NCBI GenBank assembly: GCA_964632485.1
Contig: CAZWDO010000009.1
Location: 102,740 to 154,318, forward strand
From: CAZWDO01 sp964632485 [NCBI: uncultured bacterium]
GTDB taxonomy: Bacteria > JAGOEH01
Length of the DNA stretch: 51,579 nt
Reading direction: 5' to 3'
Positions 25,146 through 34,387 of this stretch are shown in pieces; position 1 is the first letter of the stretch, and every line of letters starts with the position of its first letter. A program made the position numbers and the translations under genes. A model generated the notes under the pieces. It saw only the letters and a list, made by a program, of their open reading frames with translations, did not search any database and was not told the origin of the DNA.

Positions 25146-26403
25146 ACAATTGAATATCGGTGACGAAAAAGTATTCCTTCATTGTATAGAGGCGGAAGAT
25201 GTTGATCGATTCGCTGCGTTGTCAGGAGATGATAATCCGCTGCACATGGATGAGGGCTTCGCGAAGTCCATGGGATACCGAAGTCGGGTCGTTCATGGGA
25301 TTTTATCCATGGCCTATATTTCCAAACTGATCGGTATGGATTTACCGGGCCCTGGAGCATTGTGGACGGAGCAGAGATTCCGGTTTCTGAAGCCTGTTTA
25401 TATAGGAGATGAAATCGAATACAGGGTGAGAGTCCAGCATAAATCTAGCTCGACGCGGATGTTGGTTATCCATATATCCGCACATAATCAATCCGGGGAG
25501 AAGATTCTCGATGGGGAGGGACATGTTGCCTTATTATCTTCCGATCGGGCGGCTGTAGCATTTGCTAATGGTTTTGAATCCATCCGGACAGTGGCGAATG
25601 TGTCCGCTATAGAAGGGAGCGCTTTTAGTAATATCAAAGCGGGAGATTCGCAGCAGTCAAGTAAGACTTTGGCCCTAATTACGGGTTCATCGCGGGGCAT
25701 TGGATCGGCGATTGCGACTCAAATTGCCGCATTGGGAATACCGGTAATTGTTAATTATCATACAAATCGATTAGAAGCTGAAAAAGTATGCCAGCGCATT
25801 GAAGAATCAGGTGGCCGGGCCATAGCCATTCAAGCCGATGTTACGAATCGAATGGATTTGGAGGAGATGATTAAGCGTGGTGAAAGTGAATTGCGCGGAA
25901 CAATATCAATTTTAGTCAACAATGCCGGAGGTAGTATTCCAGTTAAAAATTTTTTGGAAAGTGAATGGCAAGAAATTGATCGCCATTGGCAGATACAGGT
26001 GAAAGCGGCTTTTGATTGTACGCAATTAGTTTTGCCTGGGATGATCCAAGATGGATGGGGGCGAATTGTGAATATCGGTTCCATTTTCACATGGGGAGTT
26101 CCGCCTAACAATCTCACTGGATATGTCATCGCTAAAAACGGGTTGAAAGGATTGACGAAGAGCCTGGCAAACGAATTCGGTCCCAAGGGGATAACTGTCA
26201 ATATGATTTCTCCCGGAATGACTGAGACAGAGCTGATTGCGGATATTCCGGAACGGATACGAAAAGTGAACGCCATGCAAACACCCTTGCGGCGCTTAGC
26301 CTCTCCGCGGGATATTGCCGGTGTCGTGGCCATGCTGGTCTCACCCGCGGGGAATTACATCAACGGCGCCGACATTCCCGTCTGTGGCGGAAAGGAAATG
26401 TAA
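25132..26403 (+). CDS. Fusion of MaoC-type hydratase and SDR ketoreductase (FabG-like)
   Basis: About 423 residues with two enzyme domains. Residues 1-150 form a MaoC/hotdog hydratase with the hydratase-2 signature LSGDDNPLHMDEGFA and VVHGILSMAYISK. Residues 180-423 form a short-chain reductase: TGSSRGIG, VNNAGG, catalytic Ser in VNIGSIF and Y-VIA-K, PGMTETEL, and the C-terminal NGADIPVCGG. Free-standing homologues act on enoyl- and 3-ketoacyl-ACP or CoA. Fused, they could hold a 3-ketoacyl, 3-hydroxyacyl and enoyl group on one ACP. GTG 25129 or ATG 25132/25135 could start it; AAAGGA is upstream. It overlaps the acyltransferase gene by 14 bases. The substrate chain is unknown. Confidence 0.85.
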   Translation: MMDFEQLNIGDEKVFLHCIEAEDVDRFAALSGDDNPLHMDEGFAKSMGYRSRVVHGILSMAYISKLIGMDLPGPGALWTEQRFRFLKPVYIGDEIEYRVRVQHKSSSTRMLVIHISAHNQSGEKILDGEGHVALLSSDRAAVAFANGFESIRTVANVSAIEGSAFSNIKAGDSQQSSKTLALITGSSRGIGSAIATQIAALGIPVIVNYHTNRLEAEKVCQRIEESGGRAIAIQADVTNRMDLEEMIKRGESELRGTISILVNNAGGSIPVKNFLESEWQEIDRHWQIQVKAAFDCTQLVLPGMIQDGWGRIVNIGSIFTWGVPPNNLTGYVIAKNGLKGLTKSLANEFGPKGITVNMISPGMTETELIADIPERIRKVNAMQTPLRRLASPRDIAGVVAMLVSPAGNYINGADIPVCGGKEM

Positions 26404-26415
26404 ACCGGTAAGTTT

Positions 26416-28281
26416 ATGATTGAAGTATCAATAAAAAGAAAGATAGAGTCATTAATCCAATCAGGAGCAACGGATGAGGCGCTTGTCGAACTGAATCGGA
26501 TAGCCAGGCAAGTGGCCTATAGCTCCGACGCCGGGTACCTGATTAGCCAATACCAAGCCATAAGCGTATCGTTTCCGCTACGAAAATTAGCTGTTTTGAG
26601 ATCCTATACTCTGGAGCCGCTGATTCCTTTCATTCGTTGTTACGGATACAGCTTTGGGATATCGTTCGATATCCAATTGGGCGGTTATAATACCTTTTAT
26701 CAGGAGTTGACCACTGATGATGCTTTTCTGGTAAAAATGGCTCCGGATATTGTGTTGATCGCATTAAGCGCCTCGGATGTACTTCCACGGCACTGGTTTG
26801 AGTTTACACAGTCTCGTTGTGAGGACTTGGATCGCGAAAGTGAGCGGCTTCTGACTGATTTACGATCCGCTTTGGAGACTTTTCGCAGGAAATCCGATGC
26901 GACAATACTGATCCATAATTTTGACATTCCGGTATATGCGCAGCAGGGAGTTCTGGATGTCCGATCTGCGGGAGGGCAGATAGAGCGTATTGCTCGTCTG
27001 AACCAACGATTGCAGGAGTTATGTAGTCTTTATCCGGGTTGCTATGTATTTGATTATCAGGGATTGGTGGCTAACAACGGTCGGTTTCGGTGGTACGATG
27101 AATACAAATGGGCGACGATGCGAATGCCATTGGCAGCTCATTCAATACCGCTGTTGGCGATGGAGCATTTTCATTATTTTCTGCCCATAATGGGCAAGAC
27201 TTGTAAGGCATTGGCGATAGATCTTGATAATACCCTCTGGGGCGGCGTTATCGGGGAGGATGGACTCGAAGGTATTCAACTGGGTATCGAATATCCCGGT
27301 GTTGCGTTTCGTCGGCTTCAGCAGGCGATATTGGACTTGTTTCATCGTGGAATAATACTAGCAATATGCAGCAAAAACAACAGGGAGGATGCAATTCAGG
27401 TTTTCAAAGAGCATCCGTACATGATTCTGAAAATGGAACATTTTGCGGCAATGCGGATCAATTGGCAGGACAAAGCGGCCAATCTACGGGAATTGGCAAA
27501 GGAAATCAACATCGGATTGGATTCCATGGCGTTTTTGGATGACAATCCCTATGAACGCGATCTCATCCGGCAGGAGCTTCCAAGTGTTATGGTTTTCGAT
27601 CTTCCGGATCAGCCCATGGAGTATTCCAATTGTCTGCGATCTCAACCATTTTTCCAAAAATTGAACGTGTCAAAAGAGGATAGAGAACGCGGCCGCTATT
27701 ATGCGGAACAACGCCAACGCATAGAATGGATGGAGTCGGCTTCAGATATGGAAAGCTTCTTGAAATCACTGGACATGGAGGTTGCCATCAAACCTGTCAA
27801 TGCCCTTACCCTTCAGCGGGTTGCGCAGCTAACTCAGAAAACTAACCAGTTCAATCTAACGACCCGGCGTTATTCGGAACAGCAAATCTCTGAAATGATG
27901 AACCGGGATGATTATGAAATTATAACTTTATCACTGTACGACCGCTTTGGTGACAACGGATTGGTAGGAGTGGCAATTATCCAGTACTTTATGGATAAGG
28001 CTATAATAGACACATTTTTGTTGAGCTGCAGAGTTATCGGACGAAAGGCGGAAACAGCTCTTTTGGCTTACATTATTGAACAAGCGGTGAAAAAAGGAAA
28101 AGAATCTGTTGAAGGCTGGTATTTGCGTACAGCAAAAAATGAGCCGGCCCGGGATTTTTATCCACAACATGAATTTAGCGCTGTCGAGAAGAATGCTAAC
28201 AACATTCGTTGGCAATTAGACATACGCATGAATTCAGTCCCATACCCGGATGTCTTTAAATATAACTTGTCAGGGAGTTAA
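26416..28281 (+). CDS. FkbH-like HAD-IIIC protein (glyceryl-ACP-forming type)
   Basis: A 621-residue three-part enzyme. An N-terminal SGNH-like region (about 60-260) precedes a HAD phosphatase domain with the DxD motif D269-L-D271 in AIDLDNTLWGGVIGEDG and FLDDNPYERDLIR. A C-terminal GNAT-like domain carries the family hallmark TQKTNQFNLTTRRYSE. FkbH proteins are known to dephosphorylate 1,3-bisphosphoglycerate and load D-glycerate onto an ACP; other members act with O-antigen clusters. The ACP gene follows after 6 bases, so they very likely work as a pair. Whether glycerate or another acid is loaded cannot be read from the sequence. Confidence 0.9.
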   Translation: MIEVSIKRKIESLIQSGATDEALVELNRIARQVAYSSDAGYLISQYQAISVSFPLRKLAVLRSYTLEPLIPFIRCYGYSFGISFDIQLGGYNTFYQELTTDDAFLVKMAPDIVLIALSASDVLPRHWFEFTQSRCEDLDRESERLLTDLRSALETFRRKSDATILIHNFDIPVYAQQGVLDVRSAGGQIERIARLNQRLQELCSLYPGCYVFDYQGLVANNGRFRWYDEYKWATMRMPLAAHSIPLLAMEHFHYFLPIMGKTCKALAIDLDNTLWGGVIGEDGLEGIQLGIEYPGVAFRRLQQAILDLFHRGIILAICSKNNREDAIQVFKEHPYMILKMEHFAAMRINWQDKAANLRELAKEINIGLDSMAFLDDNPYERDLIRQELPSVMVFDLPDQPMEYSNCLRSQPFFQKLNVSKEDRERGRYYAEQRQRIEWMESASDMESFLKSLDMEVAIKPVNALTLQRVAQLTQKTNQFNLTTRRYSEQQISEMMNRDDYEIITLSLYDRFGDNGLVGVAIIQYFMDKAIIDTFLLSCRVIGRKAETALLAYIIEQAVKKGKESVEGWYLRTAKNEPARDFYPQHEFSAVEKNANNIRWQLDIRMNSVPYPDVFKYNLSGS

Positions 28282-28287
28282 TAACGA

Positions 28288-28530
28288 ATGGAACCGATTA
28301 ATTACCGTGTGGTTGAAATTATTGCGGATGTTTTCAATCTTGAATCGTCGCAAGTTCAGATGGATGCCAGTCCCGACACCATTGAGGAGTGGGATTCCAT
28401 CCAGCATCTCAACATCGTTTTAGCTTTGGAACAGGAATTCCATCTTCAGTTCTCGCCTGAGGAAATTTCCGAGATGTTGAATGTGGAGTTGATTGTAATG
28501 CTGATAGCTGAAAAGCTGAGTAAGAACTGA
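28288..28530 (+). CDS. Acyl carrier protein
   Basis: An 80-residue ACP whose phosphopantetheine attachment serine is S37 in EEWDSIQHLNIV. The fold is four-helix in length, acidic, and includes FSPEEISEM. The WDS-x-x-HL context is the variant that accompanies FkbH-type proteins rather than the DSL of fatty-acid ACPs. It lies 6 bases after fkbH. It probably carries the acyl group handled by FkbH, the MaoC-SDR fusion and one of the two hexapeptide acyltransferases. Confidence 0.92.
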   Translation: MEPINYRVVEIIADVFNLESSQVQMDASPDTIEEWDSIQHLNIVLALEQEFHLQFSPEEISEMLNVELIVMLIAEKLSKN

Positions 28531-28554
28531 TATGGCAAAGGAGTTCTCCAATAA

Positions 28555-30033
28555 ATGAAGATTCTGCTAATTGTGCCGCCTAACGTCGAAGGGCAAATGA
28601 CTGATCGTGAAGATCGCCATTCCGGTTTTGCTTCGGGAATGTATCCGCCTTATACGGCCGCTCAGATATTAAGCGCCTTGCGTTTGAAGTATTCGGAGAT
28701 TGATATGTCAGCCATCGATGGCAGAATTGATTACATCAGCCATTCATCGCTGTTAAGTCGAATCGACGAATTAAATCCCGATTTAATCATCTGCCTGATG
28801 GGTGTCTATATGATCCAGGAAGACCGGGTATTTGCCGAATTATCATACCCGACTATTGGCGTGCTTTGCCCGTCATCTGTAAGCCCCCGGGAAGCCATTG
28901 AGCTTTTCAAACTGAAAACCCCCTACTTCACTAAGAGCGAAATTGAAAATACGTTAGTGGAGGCTGTGGGAGAATTTAAGAACAAAGGACTAATAGAAAA
29001 ATCTTGCGGATTGTTAATCAATGGGGAAACCGGAATTAGAGATACAGGGGATCAAAAGACTCTTGATATTTCATGGCTACCTATCCCCGCTTTCGACATG
29101 TTTCCTATGGATCGCTATTTTACCTATCAGCGAGATGTTTTGAAATGGCACTGGGAGTTTGGAAAAAATAAGTATATGTGGATGGTGACTTCAAAAGGGT
29201 GTGTTAAAAAATGCCTTTATTGTGATTCAAGTTGCATTAATCCAGTATATAAAAGCCCCCGTCAGGTCGTGGATGAGTTGCGGCACTACGTGGCGACTTA
29301 TCAAGTTCGCCATTTCGATTTTTTTGACAGCGAATTTACGGTCAATCCCAAAAGGAGCAAGGATATCTGCCGTCTGATTTTTGAAGAAAAGCTTGGGATT
29401 ACATGGGTAGCGCACAATATTGTCGATTTTGCCGATGATGAACTGATGGAGTTGATGAGTCGGGCGGGTTGTATTAAATTAAAATATGGACTTGAGACAG
29501 GGGATGATAATATTAAAAGAAAAATAAATAAACCATGGACAATGCAGCAAGCCCATAAAGCTTTTAGCTTGACGAAAAAATATGGAATGAAAGTGCATGC
29601 AAATTTTATGGTAGGTTTTCTTGGAGAAAACAGGGAAAGCCTTAAAAAAACATACAAGGCATTCATGGAACTAAAACCGGATATTGCCTGTAGTTCGATA
29701 TTATTTCCTTCGCCGGGATCTAAGTTCTATTATGAACTCAAAAAAGAAGGGTTACTTTTAGAGACCAACTGGAGCGAATATAAAAATTACCGTAAAATGA
29801 TTTTTAAGCATGATACATACAGTAATTGGGAAGAAATTGTTAAAAATTACCACTGGTTAGAGCAGAAAATAGCTTTTGGATTAGCGGTTAATAACTTATT
29901 CATAAATAAAAATCAAAAATTTATAATTCGTATATTAAATGTATTAAAGTCAATTCAACTGCTTAAAAGAATAATTTTAAAGCTGCCATACTTTAATAAG
30001 ATGCTAGTTGACCTCATGCATAGAACTGATTAA
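28555..30033 (+). CDS. B12-binding-like radical SAM protein
   Basis: A 492-residue radical SAM enzyme. The N-terminal 130 residues (KILLIVPPNVEGQ..., PDLIICLMGVYMIQ) form a Rossmann-like cobalamin-binding-type domain without a clear DxHxxG. The radical SAM core has C216-x3-C220-x2-C223 (GCVKKCLYCDSSC), the GLETGDD motif and VHANFMVGFLGE. B12-type members catalyse methylations, ring contractions or similar reactions on natural products and lipids. It sits directly after the ACP gene and could modify the acyl chain or the sugar. The specific reaction is unknown. From about here the DNA becomes AT-rich. Confidence 0.82.
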   Translation: MKILLIVPPNVEGQMTDREDRHSGFASGMYPPYTAAQILSALRLKYSEIDMSAIDGRIDYISHSSLLSRIDELNPDLIICLMGVYMIQEDRVFAELSYPTIGVLCPSSVSPREAIELFKLKTPYFTKSEIENTLVEAVGEFKNKGLIEKSCGLLINGETGIRDTGDQKTLDISWLPIPAFDMFPMDRYFTYQRDVLKWHWEFGKNKYMWMVTSKGCVKKCLYCDSSCINPVYKSPRQVVDELRHYVATYQVRHFDFFDSEFTVNPKRSKDICRLIFEEKLGITWVAHNIVDFADDELMELMSRAGCIKLKYGLETGDDNIKRKINKPWTMQQAHKAFSLTKKYGMKVHANFMVGFLGENRESLKKTYKAFMELKPDIACSSILFPSPGSKFYYELKKEGLLLETNWSEYKNYRKMIFKHDTYSNWEEIVKNYHWLEQKIAFGLAVNNLFINKNQKFIIRILNVLKSIQLLKRIILKLPYFNKMLVDLMHRTD

Positions 30034-30044
30034 TAGAGAATAAT

Positions 30045-31169
30045 ATGAAAATTGGAATGTTTGGAAATGTGCTCAACTGGGGTTATTTGTTGGGAAAAGC
30101 TTTAATATTAAGTGGTCATGAAGTAGATCTATTTCTTAAAATTGATGAAAACATTAAATGCTATGATCCAAGCTGGGAAGATGATGATTTTGATATCCAA
30201 TCAAATAAATGGATACATTATGAAAACCTAAAGTTGAGCAATATCTTCAATCTTCGGTTTAGAAGTAAGTTATTAAAGACAATGAATGTTTTTGATGTAT
30301 TGATTGCAATCGGAGAATATGCGATATGGGTTTCACAAGCTCAAAAACCATATATAGTGATCAGTTATGGAGGTGATTTAGACGAGTTACTCAAAGTTAA
30401 GTGTTCTGTTAAGAGCATTTTGTTATCTAGGTTGCTCAAGTCATCATTCAGAAAAGCTGCGAGATTTATATATGCTCTTCCCACTCAAAGAGCACTGATA
30501 AATAAGCATAAAATAAAAAATAGTTTGTTTAAATCAAATGTTGTACCGATTGATGTGAAAAAGTACTTAATGTTAGATGATGAAAAAAAAGCGATTTTTC
30601 GGAGTAAATATTCAGAGCAGTATGTCTTTTTCCATCCTGCAAGACAAGAATGGCGTCTTAAGGATTCAAACGATAAAGGGAATGATCGGTTATTTTATGC
30701 GTTTGCAAGATTCGTTTGTAAAAACTGCTCAAACTCCTTATTAATTGCAATTGAAAAGGGGAGAGATGTTAATAATAGTAAACAGCTTGTTAAGGAACTT
30801 GGAATTGAACGCAATGTGTCATGGCGTGGGGAGATGAATAAAGAAGATTTAATCAAAATGTTTAACAGTGTGGATGCATTGTTTGATCAATTCGTTTATG
30901 GTTATTATGGAGTACTTGATCTTGAGGCGATGTCATGCGGATTACCAGTTTTCACATACATAAATGTCGAAACAGCAAAAAATATAGAGTTGCCATCCAT
31001 TTTCAATGTTAGTTCAATAGATGAAATTTATACTCAAATGATAAGATTTTCTCAAGGACAGTTAGAATATTCACCCGAAGGACTCTCAAATTGGGTTAAG
31101 AAGCATCATGACAGCAATAGAATTGCCAATGAACTTATTGAAATAATAAATCAGTATTGTAATGCTTGA
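30045..31169 (+). CDS. Glycosyltransferase family 4-like (GT1 domain)
   Basis: A 374-residue GT-B protein. The N-terminus begins KIGMFGNVLNWGYLLGKAL. The C-terminal GT1 domain has VFFHPARQEWR, LIAIEKGRD, VSWRGEMNKEDLIKMF, and the donor-site region YGYYGVLDLEAMSCGLPVF, with the acidic residues of the E-x7-E pattern relaxed to D and E. It overlaps the flippase gene by 8 bases, which suggests coupling. AT-rich codons dominate, unlike the 11-28 kb genes. The sugar donor is not determinable. Confidence 0.8.
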   Translation: MKIGMFGNVLNWGYLLGKALILSGHEVDLFLKIDENIKCYDPSWEDDDFDIQSNKWIHYENLKLSNIFNLRFRSKLLKTMNVFDVLIAIGEYAIWVSQAQKPYIVISYGGDLDELLKVKCSVKSILLSRLLKSSFRKAARFIYALPTQRALINKHKIKNSLFKSNVVPIDVKKYLMLDDEKKAIFRSKYSEQYVFFHPARQEWRLKDSNDKGNDRLFYAFARFVCKNCSNSLLIAIEKGRDVNNSKQLVKELGIERNVSWRGEMNKEDLIKMFNSVDALFDQFVYGYYGVLDLEAMSCGLPVFTYINVETAKNIELPSIFNVSSIDEIYTQMIRFSQGQLEYSPEGLSNWVKKHHDSNRIANELIEIINQYCNA

Positions 31170-32607
31170 ACATATAAAAAAAATCCTAAGCCATACTACT
31201 TTATACGGCTTTGCAAGTTTATCTAACATTGTATCTGGTTTAGTCCTTCTCCCCTTCTATTTAAAGTATCTTTCAATTGAAGAATTTGCATATTTTTCTT
31301 TAATAATGAATTTTGGGACACTGATAGTGTATATTGTGGATCTCGGGTTAATCACGTCAATTGTGCGACTATACTACGATATGAGTGATGATATAAACGA
31401 AGTTAAAAAGCTTTTCTCCACTGGGTTAATTGCTTATTCAGTTCTATCTCTACTAGTAATCACATTTGTTTTTTTTTCTCGTTTTAAATTGAATTCTTTT
31501 ATTACGAACAGTAGAACTGATCCTTTATTGATCTTATTAATGACGGGAATTGCGTGCTTGAATTTGATCTTTTGCGTTCCTCAAAATATGCTCAGAGTCA
31601 GATTTGAGCCAAGTAAATATTTCTTATTGTCTATTCTGAAGTCGGTATTGACAGTACTGATTCTATTTTCTTTTATTATGATATTTAAAAATAAGTTGAT
31701 TTTTATATTTATGACATTTTTAAATGTCTCTTTATTAGTCACATTCTTAGGATTATTTATTAATTATAGGTATTTTAGCATTTCATTTTCTGCAAAATTG
31801 CTAAAAACAATACTATTGATTGGGCTGCCTTTCTGGCCAACATTAATTTTTACATGGTTGATAGACTCATCTAACATCTTTTTCATAAAGCATTTTGTTT
31901 CTTTAGAAAGCTCAGCGGTATATTCATTTGGACATAAAATCGGCCAAATAGTATACTATATTGTCACTTCTTTCGCGATAGCCTGGATTCCAATTTCATT
32001 CAGAATTAAAGAAAATGAAGCAACTCCGCAATTAACTTTATCGCGGATTTTTAATTGGTACGTTTTGGTGCTATCTTCGATTTCATTGTTTCTCTGCATG
32101 ATTAGCTATAGATTTATATATTTTTTTGCTAAAAGCGAGTATTATGCGGCTACATCCATTATTCCAATAATCGCTTTTGGATACATAATGTATGGAGTAT
32201 ATTATTATTTTCTGACAGGAATACTATATTCAAAAAAACTTTATTTACAGACCTATACATTAATGGCAGCGGCTGTTTTAAACATTCTTTTAAACCTATT
32301 TCTTGTACCGAAATTTACACTTATAGGTTCAAGTATAGCTTTGGTAATGTCTTATCTCACAGCGGCCTTAGTAGCGCTTTACTTTTCACAAAAGCAGTTT
32401 TATATACCATATCAATTCAACAGATTAGCCAAATCAGTTGGATCAGTATTATTGACATATGGTATTTTTATCAAAATAGATAATTTAATCCCAAATATAT
32501 ATTTACATTTGTTCTTTGGAATAATTATTTATTTTGTGTTCATTAGCATACTAAAGCTTATTGATATTCGATCCCTATACAATTCAGTAGTCAATGCCTA
32601 CGGATAA
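31162..32607 (+). CDS. Wzx-like O-antigen/polysaccharide flippase
   Basis: A 481-residue membrane protein with about 12-14 predicted transmembrane helices and almost no long hydrophilic loops. It has the MATE/PST (polysaccharide transporter) look: TLYGFASLSNIVSGLVLLPF at the N-terminus and a central polar SSNIFFIKHFVSLESSAVYS loop. Such flippases move undecaprenyl-linked repeat units across the inner membrane. It implies a Wzx/Wzy-type pathway, which fits the polymerase-like gene at 47260. Specificity cannot be read. Confidence 0.85.
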   Translation: MLEHIKKILSHTTLYGFASLSNIVSGLVLLPFYLKYLSIEEFAYFSLIMNFGTLIVYIVDLGLITSIVRLYYDMSDDINEVKKLFSTGLIAYSVLSLLVITFVFFSRFKLNSFITNSRTDPLLILLMTGIACLNLIFCVPQNMLRVRFEPSKYFLLSILKSVLTVLILFSFIMIFKNKLIFIFMTFLNVSLLVTFLGLFINYRYFSISFSAKLLKTILLIGLPFWPTLIFTWLIDSSNIFFIKHFVSLESSAVYSFGHKIGQIVYYIVTSFAIAWIPISFRIKENEATPQLTLSRIFNWYVLVLSSISLFLCMISYRFIYFFAKSEYYAATSIIPIIAFGYIMYGVYYYFLTGILYSKKLYLQTYTLMAAAVLNILLNLFLVPKFTLIGSSIALVMSYLTAALVALYFSQKQFYIPYQFNRLAKSVGSVLLTYGIFIKIDNLIPNIYLHLFFGIIIYFVFISILKLIDIRSLYNSVVNAYG

Positions 32608-32631
32608 TTCTTAAATTGAATGAGGTTGAAC

Positions 32632-33645
32632 ATGGTTTATAAATGTATTAATTGTAATTCACAATTGATAGAACATATAGATTATCTTGATTGTGAAAAA
32701 TGTAAAAGAACATACCCTAGAATATCGAAAGTACTTGTTTTTGATGATGAAAATGATCGGAACTGGAGCAATTTCTATGATGATTGGCATGAGAATGTAA
32801 CAAAAAAAAATATCGCAAAAGGAACCCCACGTATTTTATCTAAAATCAAAAAAAATATTTTGATAGAATCGTTTAAACGAGTTGGGTTTTACCATGAATA
32901 TAGAAAAACAGCTTTTATAAAAGATGCCTTAAAAAAACAGAAATCATTACAAATACTGGATGTTGGATGCGGTAAAGGCAATCCCATTTTGAGCGCGTAT
33001 GGAAATGTGTATGGGGTGGATTTAAGCATGAATGCATTGTTATATAATAATCATAATTTTAACTATACTGAATTAATAAAATGCAATATTTATACATTGC
33101 CTTTTTTTGATAACCAATTTGATTTGTTGGTGAATATTTTTGTGTTTGGTCATATTGAATTCAATAAAAAGGATGAACTTTTAAGAGAATTTTATCGGGT
33201 TTTGAAACCTGATGGACAATTGATCATGATTGTAGAAACAGACAACAACAATTTTGTATTAAGATTCGCAAAAAAATACCCGGATATTTATCAAAACAGG
33301 GTAGTTATGCAATATGGACATATAGGCATGGAATCTGTAAAACAGACTATTGAAAGAATTAAAAATAATAATTTTATAATTATTAAACGAAATAAAACGT
33401 GGGGGCCTTTATGGAGTATTAACGATTATATTGAAGTTTTTGATAATGAATATAAAGATAAATCTGTATTTATACGTCTATTTATTCGTATTTGTAAGGT
33501 GCTTAAGAAAAATCGACTGGTTGAAATTGTTTTTAATGCATTGTTAGGTTTGCTATCAATGATTTATGATTCAATTACAAAGTTAGATAATTCGATGGGA
33601 TTGATGATTTTTGCGAGAAAATTTAAAGCGGAGCTTTATGAATAA
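32632..33645 (+). CDS. SAM-dependent methyltransferase with N-terminal zinc-ribbon-like motif
   Basis: A class I methyltransferase of 337 residues. Residues 1-30 contain two CxxC pairs (CINCNSQ...DCEKCKR), a small zinc-ribbon-like module. The SAM-binding fold follows with LDVGCGKGNP, GVDLSMN and an FGHIEF region where the post-II motif would be. It starts at ATG 32632, which has GAGG upstream; an alternative ATG at 32620 has none. The last third (RLFIRICKVL...) is less conserved and partly hydrophobic. The likely role is O- or N-methylation of a sugar or acyl chain, an inference from context. Confidence 0.8.
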   Translation: MVYKCINCNSQLIEHIDYLDCEKCKRTYPRISKVLVFDDENDRNWSNFYDDWHENVTKKNIAKGTPRILSKIKKNILIESFKRVGFYHEYRKTAFIKDALKKQKSLQILDVGCGKGNPILSAYGNVYGVDLSMNALLYNNHNFNYTELIKCNIYTLPFFDNQFDLLVNIFVFGHIEFNKKDELLREFYRVLKPDGQLIMIVETDNNNFVLRFAKKYPDIYQNRVVMQYGHIGMESVKQTIERIKNNNFIIIKRNKTWGPLWSINDYIEVFDNEYKDKSVFIRLFIRICKVLKKNRLVEIVFNALLGLLSMIYDSITKLDNSMGLMIFARKFKAELYE

Positions 33646-34387
33646 AGAGTTTATTTTTACTTATGATCAATATATACAATTCTTGAAATTCTCCTTAAAT
33701 TATCGAAAATTTTCCTTTTTTAATTCTGAAGAACAGCAAGACATCTTTATATTAAGACATGATATTGATGTTTTTTTACAGCCTGCGGTCAAGATTGCAT
33801 TGCTCGAGAAGGAAATCGATATTTCGTCGACTTTTTTTTTATTACAGACTAGTCCTTGTTATAACCCAAATACACAAAACAATCATAAAATGATAATGGA
33901 AATTATCAATCTTGATCATCAGATTGGATTGCATTTCGATCCTCTGGTATATCAAACTATCGATATAAATGTACTTTCACAAAAACTGGCTCAAGAAAGA
34001 GATTGTTTGGAACAATTAATTGGGAGAAAAGTGAGTTGTTTCAGTTTGCATAATCCATCAGTATCAGGTCAAATGCCTCAATTAGATACTGACATGATAA
34101 ATGCATATAGCATAAATTATTTTAATAATGATTCATATTTATCAGATTCTTGTCGAAATTTTCGGGGGAAGAACCCTTATGACTTTGTACAGAAAGTAAA
34201 ATCTAAGAAAGCCCAGCTTCTATTTCATCCATTTCATTTTTCAGAACACGAAGTAGGTTATAAGAAACTTTTTCTGAATTATACTCAAAGATTTCTGGAG
34301 GATATTGATGAAGTATTTAGGATTAATTCTCAATACAATAGAGAATTACCTGATGGGTTATCAACAAATTTTATGAGATGTCAGTAA
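33638..34387 (+). CDS. Polysaccharide deacetylase-like protein
   Basis: A 249-residue protein starting at ATG 33638 with GCGGAG upstream; it overlaps the methyltransferase stop. RHDIDVF (with D42 and D44 of the NodB-type metal site), a GLHFDP motif with the metal-binding histidine, and a Pro/His-rich FHPFHF near the C-terminus match the catalytic plan of carbohydrate esterase 4-like deacetylases, although it lacks a canonical H-x3-H spacing that I can see clearly. These proteins remove N-acetyl groups from sugars. It is immediately followed by an LpxD-like acyltransferase, so deacetylation then re-acylation of an amino sugar is plausible. Confidence 0.65.
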   Translation: MNKEFIFTYDQYIQFLKFSLNYRKFSFFNSEEQQDIFILRHDIDVFLQPAVKIALLEKEIDISSTFFLLQTSPCYNPNTQNNHKMIMEIINLDHQIGLHFDPLVYQTIDINVLSQKLAQERDCLEQLIGRKVSCFSLHNPSVSGQMPQLDTDMINAYSINYFNNDSYLSDSCRNFRGKNPYDFVQKVKSKKAQLLFHPFHFSEHEVGYKKLFLNYTQRFLEDIDEVFRINSQYNRELPDGLSTNFMRCQ

